Source: Lewinella sp. LCG006
GTDB taxonomy: Bacteria > Bacteroidota > Bacteroidia > Chitinophagales > Saprospiraceae
Reading direction: 5' to 3'
DNA: 64,000 nucleotides
Assembly: GCF_040784935.1 (NCBI RefSeq)
Contig: NZ_CP160680.1
Location: 4,879,802 to 4,943,801 of the forward strand
The stretch's first letter is position 1; the number at the start of each line of letters is the position of its first letter. Shown piece by piece: positions 7,718 to 17,247 of this stretch. The notes below the pieces were generated by a model. The model was not told the DNA's origin. It did no database searches and saw only the letters and a list, made by a program, of their open reading frames with translations. A program made the position numbers and the translations under genes.

Positions 7718-9934
7718 ATGCGTAAAAATATACTCTTGCTTTTAATAGCCTTCAGTGCAGGTAGCTTATTTGCCCAAAGCAGATGGACTACGGAGGAGGA
7801 AGAAAAAGCCATTGATGCTTTAATTTCCGAGATGACACTTTTAGAAAAAATAGGGCAAATGACCCTTTTTACCAGCGACTGGGATCAGACGGGCCCCACC
7901 TTGCGCGAAGGGTATCAAGAGGATATAAGGGGCGGTAGAACCGGGGCGATCTTCAATGCGCATACCGCTGATTATAACCGCGAGTTGCAACGAATGGCTA
8001 TCGAAGAAACCCGCTTGGGTATTCCCTTGATTTTTGGCTACGATGTCATTCATGGTTACCGTACTATTTTTCCCATTCCACTGGGAGAAGCAGCTAGCTG
8101 GAATACCACTTTAGCAGAAGAAACGGCCCGTATTGCCGCCCGTGAAGCTGCAGCTGCCGGCCTGCACTGGACTTTTGCACCGATGGTAGATGTGGCGCGT
8201 GACCCCCGATGGGGAAGAGTAATGGAAGGGAATGGAGAAGATGTTTTCTTGGGCAAAGCCATGACCGAAGCAAAGGTCAAGGGGTACCAGGGAGAAGATT
8301 TATCCGATCCTTTTACACTGGTGGCTTGTGCCAAACACTATGCCGCGTACGGAGCGGCGCAAGCAGGGCGTGATTATCATACCGTAGATATTTCAGAACG
8401 TAGTTTGCGCGAAACCTATCTTCCTCCCTTCAAAACTGCACTGGATGCTGGGGTAGGGACTTTCATGACCAGCTTTAATGAAGTGGATGGCCAACCAGCA
8501 AGCGGTAATTACCACCTCCTTACCGAAATTCTCCGCGATGAATGGGGTTTTGAAGGTTTTGTCGTTACCGATTACACCAGCATCAATGAAATGGTCCCTC
8601 ACGGGATCGTTGCCAATGATGCCGATGCTGGTGAGCTTGCCGTAAATGCAGGTGTAGACATGGATATGCAAGGCGCAGTCTATTACAATTACCTGGAAAA
8701 GAAAGTGGCAGAAGACAAGGTGAAACTAGCTAAAATAGACCAGGCCGTACGGCAAATCCTCCGTATTAAATACGCACTTGGACTGTTTGAAGACCCTTAT
8801 CGCTATAATGATATGGATCGTCAGGCAACGAATATTTTTACCGTTGATCACCGAGCTACGGCACGAGCAGCAGCACGGGAAAGTTTAGTATTGCTTAAAA
8901 ATGAAAACAATGCACTTCCCCTCGCAAAAAGTATTAGACAGCTAGCGGTTGTAGGCCCCTTGGCGGAAAGCCAGGAAGATATGCTTGGCGCATGGCATGC
9001 CGATGGCCGTGCCAGAGACTGCGTAAGTTTGCTGACGGGTATTCAGGCTGCTTTAGGTCAAACCACAAAAATTTCATACACACCAGGGGTGTCGGTAGAA
9101 GGAGACGACGAAACGGGTATTCCCGCCGCTTTGGCAGCCGCCAAATTGGCCGATGCCGTGGTGGTGGTGGTAGGCGAAAAGTGGACGATGAGTGGTGAAG
9201 CAGCCAGTCGTACCAGCATTACGCTACCGGGGAAACAAGCTGAACTGATTAGTCAATTGCATCAAACAGGTAAGCCTATAATAGTGGTATTACTCAACGG
9301 CCGTCCTCTGGATTTGAGCAACATCATTGATCATTCAGATGCCATCCTGGAAGCCTGGTATCCTGGCTCAGAAGGGGGGCATGCGGTAGCGGATATCCTC
9401 TTTGGCGATTACGTACCAGTGGGTAAACTCCCCATGACTTTCCCTCGCTCAGTGGGGCAGGTGCCGATTTTTTACAACATGAAAAATACGGGCCGCCCTT
9501 TTGATGCTGGAAACAAATACACAAGCAAATACCTCGACGAAAGCAATGATCCGCTGTTCCCGTTTGGTTTTGGCCTTTCTTATACCACTTTTAACTACGA
9601 AACGCCTACCGTCACCAAAGCGGCTTCGGAGGGAGATTTTACAGCTACCTTTAGTGTCAAGGTTACGAATACAGGCAAACGTTTAGGTCGGGAAGTGGTA
9701 CAACTTTATGTGCACGACCTGGTTGGCAGTGTCACCCGGCCACTTCGTGAGCTAAAGGGTTTTCAACTCGTCGATCTTGCCGCAGGGGAAAGTAAAACAG
9801 TCGAATTTACGCTCAGTAAAGAGGAACTGTCCTTCCTGCGCAGGGATATGACCTGGGGCATGGAGCCCGGTACTTTTGATGTTTATATCGGCGGGGATTC
9901 GCGAGCTACGCAAAAGGTTAGTTTTGAGTACTAG
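7718..9934 (+). CDS. bglX: GH3 beta-glucosidase (BglX-like), periplasmic
   Basis: 738 residues with signal peptide MRKNILLLLIAFSAGSLFAQ. The (beta/alpha)8 domain contains KIGQMTLF, PLIFGYDVIHGYRTIFPIPL, FAPMVDVARDPRWGR, AKHYAAYGAAQAGRDY and FVVTDYTSI, where Asp 285 is the expected nucleophile. The alpha/beta sandwich domain has LVLLKNENNALPL and WTMSGEAASR, with Glu 494 the likely acid/base, and a C-terminal Fn3-like domain follows (VKVTNTGKRLGREVVQLYV). Length and layout are typical of BglX. In this locus it would cleave short glucans made by the GH144 proteins to glucose; Bacteroides GH3 enzymes active on beta-1,2-linked disaccharide are known. The linkage specificity here is inferred. Confidence 0.92.
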   Translation: MRKNILLLLIAFSAGSLFAQSRWTTEEEEKAIDALISEMTLLEKIGQMTLFTSDWDQTGPTLREGYQEDIRGGRTGAIFNAHTADYNRELQRMAIEETRLGIPLIFGYDVIHGYRTIFPIPLGEAASWNTTLAEETARIAAREAAAAGLHWTFAPMVDVARDPRWGRVMEGNGEDVFLGKAMTEAKVKGYQGEDLSDPFTLVACAKHYAAYGAAQAGRDYHTVDISERSLRETYLPPFKTALDAGVGTFMTSFNEVDGQPASGNYHLLTEILRDEWGFEGFVVTDYTSINEMVPHGIVANDADAGELAVNAGVDMDMQGAVYYNYLEKKVAEDKVKLAKIDQAVRQILRIKYALGLFEDPYRYNDMDRQATNIFTVDHRATARAAARESLVLLKNENNALPLAKSIRQLAVVGPLAESQEDMLGAWHADGRARDCVSLLTGIQAALGQTTKISYTPGVSVEGDDETGIPAALAAAKLADAVVVVVGEKWTMSGEAASRTSITLPGKQAELISQLHQTGKPIIVVLLNGRPLDLSNIIDHSDAILEAWYPGSEGGHAVADILFGDYVPVGKLPMTFPRSVGQVPIFYNMKNTGRPFDAGNKYTSKYLDESNDPLFPFGFGLSYTTFNYETPTVTKAASEGDFTATFSVKVTNTGKRLGREVVQLYVHDLVGSVTRPLRELKGFQLVDLAAGESKTVEFTLSKEELSFLRRDMTWGMEPGTFDVYIGGDSRATQKVSFEY

Positions 9935-9994
9935 GTACCGTTGCGACAAGTTGAATTTTACGGGTTGATGCTTGGTGATTTGTGCGTTGCGCTT

Positions 9995-10165
9995 GGTAGG
10001 GTGGTGCTCATTTCATTCGCGGTGGTGTTCATCCCGATTCTCGGGATGCTCGCTAAAGCTCTCGGCTAGCTCGGCTATCGCCGACGCAGTCGGCATCACC
10101 GCGAACCCGACGAAAGGTCGGGAGAGCACCACCGTGAGTCCCGAAGTCTCGGGACGAACACTACC
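9995..10165. repeat. Palindrome-spacer array 1 (mirrored)
   Basis: Forward half: GGTAGGGTGGTGCTC (9995-10009), CGCGGTGGTGTTC (10018-10030) and the palindrome ATCCCGATTCTCGGGAT (10031-10047). The reverse half has the complementary spacer words at 10095-10106, 10123-10137 and 10155-10165, with palindromes at 10106-10122 (CCCGAC..GTCGGG) and 10138-10155 (GTCCCGA..TCGGGAC). The centre (about 10048-10094) is GC-rich, with CGGCTAGCTCGGC and GCCGAC..GTCGGC. It fills most of the 314-bp gap between bglX and susC. An 86-residue ORF across it (9972-10232) is just the repeat read as codons. Confidence 0.8.
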
Positions 10166-10248
10166 AACCCGGCATGAAAGTGTAGAAACAAAGCATTTGA
10201 AACCAACAAAACTAAACTTGACAGACCACTAGGTAACACTTAAAAATC

Positions 10249-13239
10249 ATGATGATGAAGAACATAAACTGTGTTTTACTTTTCCTCTTGCCGTTCAGCT
10301 TACTAGCGCAGCGTTCTGTCTCAGGAACAGTCACTGATGCAAACGGCGCACTGATCGGTGTGAATATTCTAGCGGTAGGTTCTACTTCAGGAACTATTAC
10401 CGATCTCGATGGAAACTACGAACTGGTAGTGTCCAGTACAACCGATTCATTGGAGTATTCCTACCTCGGCTACGTCACTCAAAAGGTGGCTATCGCAGGA
10501 CGGAGTAAGATTGATATCGTATTGGAAGAAGCCATGCAATTGCTGGAACAAGTCGTTGTGATTGGCTATGGTGTCCAGAAAAAAGATGACTTGACGGGGG
10601 CTGTTTCTGTTGTAAGCTCCAATGAATTAGACAACCTTCCTTCCCAGTCATTAGGGCAGGCTTTGCAGGGCAAAGTTACGGGCTTGCAAATTATTCCCAC
10701 CTCGGGTGCACCCGGCGCAGATGCTATTTTCCGAATTCGAGGGGTTGGGACGCTCAACAACGCCGACCCACTTTTTGTAGTGGACGGCATGATCGTCAAT
10801 GATATCCAATTCATTAACCCTCAAGATGTAGAAAGCGTTTCTGTGCTCAAAGATGCTTCTGCAACGTCTATTTATGGCGCTCGAGGAGCTAATGGGGTCA
10901 TCATCATCACCACTAAACTTGGAAATACCGAAGGAAAGGGAACCATCAACGTAAGCGCATATACCGGTACCCAGGAAATTACCAAAACGATCGAATTGGT
11001 CAACGCCGAACAATATGCGACCCTCATCAATGAAGCGGATGTTAACGAAGGGCGTCAGCCTCGCTTTGCTGATCCCAGCCAATTTACGGAATCTACCGAT
11101 TGGCAAAACGAGGTGCTGCAAACGGCGGCCGTCCATAACATTCAACTAGGCATTAACGGGGGAAATCAAAAGTCTCAGTACAATATTAGCGCCAACTACT
11201 TTGGCCAGGATGGCATTGTGAAAGGTTCAGATTACGAACGTATCACCACTCGGTTCAATAATCAGCTGAAAGTAAAAGACTGGCTGACGGTCGCAAGCAA
11301 TGTTTCCTTAGGAACTTTCCATAGTAACAATATCAATGGTGGTGCTATCCTACTCGGGGCCTATCACGCCGATCCACTCACTCCCGCAATAGATTCGGTA
11401 GGGGACTTTGGAAATACCTCCGTTTTTGGCTCAACAGGCAATCCTGTGGCAACCATTTTTTACAATAATAACGAGACGCGGGGCTACAGGGTAGTCGGAA
11501 ATACTTATGCAGATGTTTCTTTTTTGAAACACTTCACCTTCCGGACCAATTTCGGTTTAGACTATGTGAACAATACCAATCGGGCATTTGTGCCCGTATT
11601 TGAAGTGTCACCTATTCAGCAAAACCAGCAGAACAAATTGACGATACGTAATGAGTCTTACCGCAACTGGCTGTGGGAAAATACCTTGTCTTACGCCAAT
11701 ACCTGGGGCGATCACCAAGTAGACGGCATCGCAGGCTTGACCTACCAGGATAATTTTGGCGAAAGCCTGGAAGGAAGCCGTCAAAACCTCGTAGGTGAAA
11801 GCCCCGATTTACTCTACATCAACGCCGGAGAACAACAGACCAGCTTTGCGGGTAATGGCATCTATGGTGGCGATTGGGGGCTGGTTTCCTACCTGGGGCG
11901 CGTCAACTATACCTTTGCCAGCCGCTATCTGCTGACGCTGGCAGGCCGCGTGGACGGTTCTTCCCGCTTTGGTGCCAACAACCGTTATGGCGTATTTCCT
12001 TCCGTAGGCTTGGGGTGGAATATTACGAACGAACCTTTCTTTCGGGAAACAGAACTGTTAAGCCGTTTAAAGCTGCGTTTCAGCTGGGGTAAAACGGGTA
12101 ACGACCGTATCGGCGACTACCAATATACAGCACTAATCCAAACAGGCCTGGGAGCCGTTTTTGGTACCACCGAGCAATTGAACCAGGGCTCTACCTTGCA
12201 AAATCTGGCTAACCCCGATATCCGCTGGGAAGAAACGACCCAGGTGGATGTAGGACTGGAAGCTGGCTTTTTCGACAACAAACTTCAACTAGAAATAGAT
12301 ATCTACCAGCGGACAACGGAAGGCATTTTATATGCGGCCGATATCCCTAACTATTTGGGTGCTGGTCCTCCTACCCAAAATATTGCGGAGGTACTCAATC
12401 AAGGGATTGACATGAAGCTGAACTGGCGGAAAAATGGCAGCGTTGTCCGTTATGGCCTTGGGGTGCTTGGCTCCATACTCCACAATGAGGTTCTTAAAGT
12501 AGACGATTTGGACAGTGACCTGTTTGGTGGTGGTTTGGGTATCGGTGGCCAATTGGGTACCAATTCTCGGGCAGGCAATCCGGTTGGCGCTTTCTACGGA
12601 TTGGTCGTCGAAGGAGTCTTCCAGAATCAAGAAGAACTGACCACCTATGCCACCCTAGGTAATCAAGTACCCGGTGATTTACGCTTCGCCGATCTTGACG
12701 GTGATGGTATCATTACAGCAGAGGGAGACCGGACTTTATTGGGTTCTCCCATCCCTGATTTTATCCTCGGTGCCAATGCATTTATTGAAGTTGCAGGCTT
12801 TGATCTGAGCGTGGATATCGTTGGGCAATTCGGCAACGAAATCATTAATGCCAAAAAAATGGCCCGCTTCGGCGCCTATAATTTTGAAACAAACGCTCTC
12901 GATCGTTGGACGGGCGAAGGAACGAGCAATAGCGAACCCCGCGTGACCTTTGGTGGAACCAATATCGAACGCCTGAGCAGCCGTTTCATTGAGGACGGCT
13001 CTTATATCCGACTACGAAATGTGCAATTTGGTTACAACCTCCCGTTGTCATTGGCACAAAAGATCTACCTGCAAAGCCTGCGCGTTTATGTGAGCGGTAC
13101 CAACCTGTGGACCTCCACCGATTACACCGGTTATAATCCGGAAATTTATAACAACAATGTCTTTGACAACGGAATTGACCGTGGCAATATTTACCCCGTT
13201 TCGAAAACGATTACGGTAGGGATAGACATTCAGTTTTAA
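10249..13239 (+). CDS. susC: SusC/RagA-family TonB-dependent outer membrane transporter
   Basis: 996 residues. After a signal peptide ending in LLAQ come a carboxypeptidase-like regulatory domain (SVSGTVTDANGALIGVNI, TDLDGNYELVV), a plug domain (VVIGYGVQKKDDLTGAVSVV, GVGTLNNADPLFVVDGMIV, SVLKDASATSIYGARGANG) and a 22-strand-type barrel ending in the aromatic-terminated ITVGIDIQF. These are SusC hallmarks. It imports oligosaccharides across the outer membrane with the SusD protein encoded 33 bp downstream. It follows the glucanase and beta-glucosidase genes, so short beta-glucans are the likely cargo. Two further ATGs (10252, 10258) could be the start instead. Confidence 0.95.
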   Translation: MMMKNINCVLLFLLPFSLLAQRSVSGTVTDANGALIGVNILAVGSTSGTITDLDGNYELVVSSTTDSLEYSYLGYVTQKVAIAGRSKIDIVLEEAMQLLEQVVVIGYGVQKKDDLTGAVSVVSSNELDNLPSQSLGQALQGKVTGLQIIPTSGAPGADAIFRIRGVGTLNNADPLFVVDGMIVNDIQFINPQDVESVSVLKDASATSIYGARGANGVIIITTKLGNTEGKGTINVSAYTGTQEITKTIELVNAEQYATLINEADVNEGRQPRFADPSQFTESTDWQNEVLQTAAVHNIQLGINGGNQKSQYNISANYFGQDGIVKGSDYERITTRFNNQLKVKDWLTVASNVSLGTFHSNNINGGAILLGAYHADPLTPAIDSVGDFGNTSVFGSTGNPVATIFYNNNETRGYRVVGNTYADVSFLKHFTFRTNFGLDYVNNTNRAFVPVFEVSPIQQNQQNKLTIRNESYRNWLWENTLSYANTWGDHQVDGIAGLTYQDNFGESLEGSRQNLVGESPDLLYINAGEQQTSFAGNGIYGGDWGLVSYLGRVNYTFASRYLLTLAGRVDGSSRFGANNRYGVFPSVGLGWNITNEPFFRETELLSRLKLRFSWGKTGNDRIGDYQYTALIQTGLGAVFGTTEQLNQGSTLQNLANPDIRWEETTQVDVGLEAGFFDNKLQLEIDIYQRTTEGILYAADIPNYLGAGPPTQNIAEVLNQGIDMKLNWRKNGSVVRYGLGVLGSILHNEVLKVDDLDSDLFGGGLGIGGQLGTNSRAGNPVGAFYGLVVEGVFQNQEELTTYATLGNQVPGDLRFADLDGDGIITAEGDRTLLGSPIPDFILGANAFIEVAGFDLSVDIVGQFGNEIINAKKMARFGAYNFETNALDRWTGEGTSNSEPRVTFGGTNIERLSSRFIEDGSYIRLRNVQFGYNLPLSLAQKIYLQSLRVYVSGTNLWTSTDYTGYNPEIYNNNVFDNGIDRGNIYPVSKTITVGIDIQF

Positions 13240-13272
13240 GTGATTTGTAAAATCCTGAAAAACAAAAAATAT

Positions 13273-14733
13273 ATGAAAAATCTATTATATCTTTTTCCGC
13301 TATTATTCCTGGCAACAGCCTGCAACAGTGTCCTGGATCGGGCCCCACAAGAGAGCTATACCCTGGATAATTACTTTCTCGATGCAGAACAAGCGACGCA
13401 GTCGGTGAATGCGATTTATTCCCAATTACGGGATTGGGAAACCCATGTGTTTAGTTTTATCGGTATGACCGATATCGTGAGCGATGATTCCAACAAAGGC
13501 AGCACTCCAAACGATGCCTTCTTCTTGCAGGAAGTTGACGATTTTGCCCATACGCCTACCAATGTAGCCCCTGCCAGTGTCTGGAACGGATATTATGTAG
13601 GCATCTTCCGAGCTAACTTGGCCATCGACCGCATTCCAACGGTCCCGGAAATGGATGAAAATTTGCGGATGCGTTTGATTGGAGAAGCTAAATTTTTGCG
13701 GGCGCATTTCTACTTCAATCTTGTCCGCTGGTTTGGAGACCTGCCCTTGATAACAGAACCCTTTCCAAGTGATTTTTCTATTGAACGAAGCCCCAAAAGC
13801 CTGGTTTACGAACAGATTATCGCGGATTTGAATGATGCCAGTGATGCCTTACCAACCAGAAACGGATACACAAGTGCCGATGTTGGTCGTGCTACCCAAG
13901 GAGCCGCGAAAGCCATGCTTGCTAAGGTATATTTGACTTTAGAAAACTGGCCCGAGGCCGAACGCCTTGCGCTGGAAGTGATTAATTCTGGGCAATATAA
14001 TCTTTACAATAGCTATGCAAAGCTCTTCCGTAGAGAAGGGGAAAATTCGGTAGAAAGTATTTTTGAAGTACAGGCCGCCGCTTACGAAACGGGTGGAGGC
14101 GGAACCCAATACAACGAGGTGCAGGGCGTAAGAGGGGAACCCAATTTAGGTTGGGGATTCAATAGTCCCAGCAATGATTTGCTGAACGCCTACGAACCAG
14201 GTGATCCACGTCGTGACGCAACCATTCTTTTCGTTGGAGAAGTACTACCCGATGGCTCTGGAATTGTCCAGGATAATGTCAATATCATCGGGGAGCGGTA
14301 CAACCAAAAAGCTTGGGTACCTGAGCATACAGGAGGGAATGGCAATGGCCCAGGTAATATCCGTATTCTTCGTTATGCCGACGTGCTGCTGATCGCAGCA
14401 GAAGCGCTGAACGAAAATGGTAAAACTCCTATGGCCTTGACCTATATCAACCTGGTTCGCGAACGTGCCCGTGGAACAAGCCCCTCCGTTTTACCCAACC
14501 TGACCCTGACCGACCCTGCTGAATTACGTGCAGCAATATGGCGGGAACGTCGGGTAGAATTAGCGTTGGAGCAGCACCGTTGGTTCGATCTCGTTCGCCA
14601 AAAAAGAGCAGCTACTGTTATGCAAAACGTAGGCAAAAACTTCATTGTCAACCAGCATGAACTGTTTCCCATTCCGCAAGGAGAGATTGACTTGAGCCAG
14701 GGTGCTTTGGTGCAAAACCCGGGGTATAATTAA
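13273..14733 (+). CDS. susD: SusD/RagB-family glycan-binding lipoprotein
   Basis: 486 residues from the ATG of MKNLLYLFPLLFLATACNS; an in-frame GTG at 13240 right after the susC stop would add 11 residues but spoil the signal peptide. The lipobox ATAC gives a surface lipoprotein. The N-terminal SusD-like domain (LDRAPQESYTLDNYF, YYVGIFRANLAIDRIPTVPEMDENLRMRLIGEAKFLRAHFYF split over residues about 90-140) is followed by a RagB/SusD C-terminal domain (ILRYADVLLIAAEALNE, WRERRVELALEQHRWFDLVR, NPGYN). It forms the lid of the SusC transporter and binds the glycan. Confidence 0.95.
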   Translation: MKNLLYLFPLLFLATACNSVLDRAPQESYTLDNYFLDAEQATQSVNAIYSQLRDWETHVFSFIGMTDIVSDDSNKGSTPNDAFFLQEVDDFAHTPTNVAPASVWNGYYVGIFRANLAIDRIPTVPEMDENLRMRLIGEAKFLRAHFYFNLVRWFGDLPLITEPFPSDFSIERSPKSLVYEQIIADLNDASDALPTRNGYTSADVGRATQGAAKAMLAKVYLTLENWPEAERLALEVINSGQYNLYNSYAKLFRREGENSVESIFEVQAAAYETGGGGTQYNEVQGVRGEPNLGWGFNSPSNDLLNAYEPGDPRRDATILFVGEVLPDGSGIVQDNVNIIGERYNQKAWVPEHTGGNGNGPGNIRILRYADVLLIAAEALNENGKTPMALTYINLVRERARGTSPSVLPNLTLTDPAELRAAIWRERRVELALEQHRWFDLVRQKRAATVMQNVGKNFIVNQHELFPIPQGEIDLSQGALVQNPGYN

Positions 14734-14849
14734 CGGGGGGAGCTAATTGACTTTTATTAGCCACTAAAGTACTAATCTGCCTTCAAACTGGCCTTGCAGG
14801 CATGGACCCGGAGTTTTATATTAGGAACCGCGCATTTTAGTTTCCGAAC

Positions 14850-14889
14850 GATCCCGACCACAAAGTGAAAGCACTTCGAGGTCGGGATC
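14850..14889. other. Stable two-part hairpin after susD
   Basis: GATCCCGACC (14850-14859) pairs with GGTCGGGATC (14880-14889), and inside it AAGTG pairs with CACTT around a 4-nt loop. It sits between the convergent susD and M20 genes. There is no U-run on the exit side in either direction, so it is not a textbook terminator, although it could end or protect the susD mRNA. Confidence 0.5.
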
Positions 14890-14941
14890 AAAAAATCTTC
14901 TCTTAAATTCCCTAATAATCCCTCGTATGGATCAAAAAAAC

Positions 14942-16369
14942 TCAATTTCCCTCAATCGGCGGTGGCCCCTCTGGCAAAATAGCCTTGTACTCGGAATCAC
15001 CTCTACGCTCTTTAAACTCCGCTTGTATCTCTTTCACCAATTCCGGGTTTTCGTAAAGGTCCACCATGGTCATGGAAAGTGCCTTGGCGGCGTAGACCAT
15101 TCCTTTGTGCCCGATGCTCATGCCGCCACAAGCGACTACAGCCCACGAGTGCCAGGGCGTATCTTTAGGAGCCGTCGTCACGCGTAGCCGTATTTCAGGC
15201 ACCAGCCAACTAACATCCCCTACATCGGTAGAACCACCGCTTGGATTCTCAGCGGTTTCTTTAAAAGGCTGTACACTACCATCAATGCCCACCAGCGGCT
15301 TGCCGGTCGCTCTTTGAATACCCCGCCCGAAGGCCGCTTCTGCCTCGTTGTACTTGATGGGGCCCAGGAATTCCAGATTAGCGTGCATGGCTGCACCTCC
15401 CGTACGGTTAGGAAGCACTTCGTGCAGACCTGATACCAAGGTGATTTCGTAGTCAACATTGGCCATAATTGCTGCACCACGGGCAATCTCCTGCACGCGT
15501 TCCCATACGGGCATCATCCCTTCGCGGTCGCGGTCGCGAACGCGTACCCACATTCTGGCGTAGTCGGGCACCACGTTGACCACATCACCTGCTTGCTGCA
15601 TGTGGGTATGGATGCGTACAGTAGGCTTGATGTGTTCGCGGTAAGCATTGATACCCGCCGACATCAGCTCCATGGCATCCGAGGCACTACGGCCGTTCCA
15701 GGGATCTCCGGCCGCGTGCGCTGCCTGTCCGCGAAATTCTACCACGAAATCTACCAGCGCCAGCGAGCTCTGCACATCGGCTTCAATCCGCGAGCTGGGG
15801 TGCCAGTCGAGACAAACATCCAGGTCGTCAAACATGCCAGCCCGGGCCATGAACAGCTTGCCAAAGTACTTCTCTTCGGCCGGGGTGCCGTAAAAGCGAA
15901 TGGTTCCTTTCAATTTGCCAGCAGCAATCAGTTCCTTAATGGCCACAGCAGCCCCCAGGCTACCCGCACCAAAGAGGTTGTGCCCACAGCCATGGCCAGC
16001 ACCGCCTTCTTCAATAGGTGTTTTCTCTGGATTGACATCTTGTGATAATCCCGGCAGGGCATCAAATTCTCCGAGGATACCAATGATCGGATGGCCTTCG
16101 CCAAACTCTGCGGTGAAGCCGGTGGGCATTTCTGCTACGCCGCGTTCTACCCGAAAACCATTCTTTTCCGCGTAGGCCGCCAACAATTCTGCCGACCCCG
16201 TTTCTTCAAAGGCCGTTTCGGCTAAAGCCCATATTTCATCGCTGATCTTTATTAAATCATCGGATTGTGCTTCAATGGATGCGATCACAGCGGCTTTGTT
16301 ATCGGAATTTTGTCCAAAACAAATACCGCAGAGGTAAACCATCAGGCAGGTAAAAAGCGTTTTATACAT
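14942..16369 (-). CDS. M20D-family amidohydrolase (AbgB-like), exported
   Basis: 475 residues from MYKTLFTCLMVYLCGICFGQ, a signal peptide; the longer frame to 16408 adds 13 residues ahead of it and is unlikely. Family motifs are visible: GILGEFDALPGLSQD, GAGHGCGHNLFGAGSLGAA, YGTPAEEKYFGKLFM, DWHPSSR, AAHAAGDPWNGRSASDAMELM and STDVGDVSWLVP. These match aminoacyl-/p-aminobenzoyl-glutamate-type metal hydrolases with a dimerisation lid. Reaction: hydrolysis of an amide bond in a small N-acyl compound; the substrate cannot be told from sequence. It is convergent with the Sus operon and divergent from the rhodanese gene, so it stands alone. Confidence 0.88.
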   Translation of the reverse strand: MYKTLFTCLMVYLCGICFGQNSDNKAAVIASIEAQSDDLIKISDEIWALAETAFEETGSAELLAAYAEKNGFRVERGVAEMPTGFTAEFGEGHPIIGILGEFDALPGLSQDVNPEKTPIEEGGAGHGCGHNLFGAGSLGAAVAIKELIAAGKLKGTIRFYGTPAEEKYFGKLFMARAGMFDDLDVCLDWHPSSRIEADVQSSLALVDFVVEFRGQAAHAAGDPWNGRSASDAMELMSAGINAYREHIKPTVRIHTHMQQAGDVVNVVPDYARMWVRVRDRDREGMMPVWERVQEIARGAAIMANVDYEITLVSGLHEVLPNRTGGAAMHANLEFLGPIKYNEAEAAFGRGIQRATGKPLVGIDGSVQPFKETAENPSGGSTDVGDVSWLVPEIRLRVTTAPKDTPWHSWAVVACGGMSIGHKGMVYAAKALSMTMVDLYENPELVKEIQAEFKERRGDSEYKAILPEGPPPIEGN

Positions 16370-16418
16370 AATGATTGGATTGATGTTTGATATGCTATAA
16401 GATTCCAAAATACAAATA

Positions 16419-16949
16419 ATGCAAGCTTTGCTGAAATATATCCGCTACACTTTATCCTTAGCGCTCCTGTCCTTGATCGTTTCCTCTTGTCTTACTGCTC
16501 AGGAGGCTTCTGTAAAAAGCAATAGCTACGGCCTAATGCTAAAAACCCTCCTCTCTCATACTGTTCCCGAAATAAATGTGCCCGACGCGGCAGAAAAACC
16601 CGCGAATACGGTGTTTCTTGATGCGCGCGAGCGCAAAGAGTACGAGGTCAGTCACATTGATGGTGCGCGCTTCGTGGGCTATGATCACTTCCGGCTTGAG
16701 GAGGTAAGTGACCTTCCAAAATCCACGCCCATCGTGGTGTATTGCTCTGTGGGCTACCGTAGTGAGAAAATTTCCGAGCAACTCATTGCTGCAGGTTTTG
16801 AAGATGTTTCCAACCTTTACGGAGGGATTTTCGAGTGGAAAAATCAGGGGCACACTGTTGTTACACCCGCCGGCGATACCACCGAGGCCGTACATGCCTA
16901 TAATCGTACCTGGGGCATCTGGTTGAAGAATGGGGAAAAGGTGTACTAG
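16419..16949 (+). CDS. Rhodanese-like domain lipoprotein
   Basis: 176 residues. The N-terminus ends in LIVSSC, giving a probable lipoprotein with Cys 24. A single rhodanese domain follows: NTVFLDARERKEYEVSHIDGAR split by residues 64-84, then the active-site loop VVYCSVGYRSE with Cys 109, and LYGGIFEWKNQG. Single-domain rhodaneses move sulfane sulfur or act as binding modules. It starts 49 bp from the divergent M20 gene, so the two probably share a promoter region. The physiological acceptor is unknown. Confidence 0.85.
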   Translation: MQALLKYIRYTLSLALLSLIVSSCLTAQEASVKSNSYGLMLKTLLSHTVPEINVPDAAEKPANTVFLDARERKEYEVSHIDGARFVGYDHFRLEEVSDLPKSTPIVVYCSVGYRSEKISEQLIAAGFEDVSNLYGGIFEWKNQGHTVVTPAGDTTEAVHAYNRTWGIWLKNGEKVY

Positions 16950-17005
16950 TATTCCAAAAAAAGCCAGACCTTTGTGCTTCCCAAGCTCTTAGCTGGACTT
17001 TTCTC

Positions 17006-17208
17006 AAAAGTCCGTAGAGGTGCTCGGGCTACTTCGTGCCCTCAGGGTAGAAGGTAGAGGGATTCATTCTCTCAGCGTAATCTAACTATTAATTCCGAAT
17101 ATTGATTTACTTGATGGATGTTGGAAATTAAACAATGATGGTTTCTTAATCTCTATACCCTCTACTAAAAGGCCGCGAAGCACGGTCTGTATCTCCATAC
17201 GGACTAAG
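17006..17208. repeat. MITE-like element, copy 1: two inverted 57-bp repeats around a non-conserved centre
   Basis: The left copy (17006-17063) begins AAAAGTCCGTAGAGG and ends GTAGAAGGTAGAGGGATT. The right copy is inverted (about 17148-17208); its complement begins CTTAGTCCGTATGGAGAT and ends TAGTAGAGGGTATAGAGATT. A second such pair lies at 62648-62835. GGACTTTT (16995-17002) pairs with AAAAGTCC (17006-17013), forming a hairpin across the left edge. It occupies the gap between the rhodanese gene and the next secreted protein; no gene is seen inside. Confidence 0.65.
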
Positions 17209-17247
17209 TTGGCTAAAACCAAACTATTGGTCCTTAATCCCAGAAAA

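Noticed and set aside
9972-10232. 86-codon frame between bglX and susC
   Set aside because: It is palindrome array 1 read as codons.
14850-14889. Intrinsic terminator after susD
   Set aside because: A good stem, but no U-run on the exit side for either strand, so it is listed only as a hairpin.
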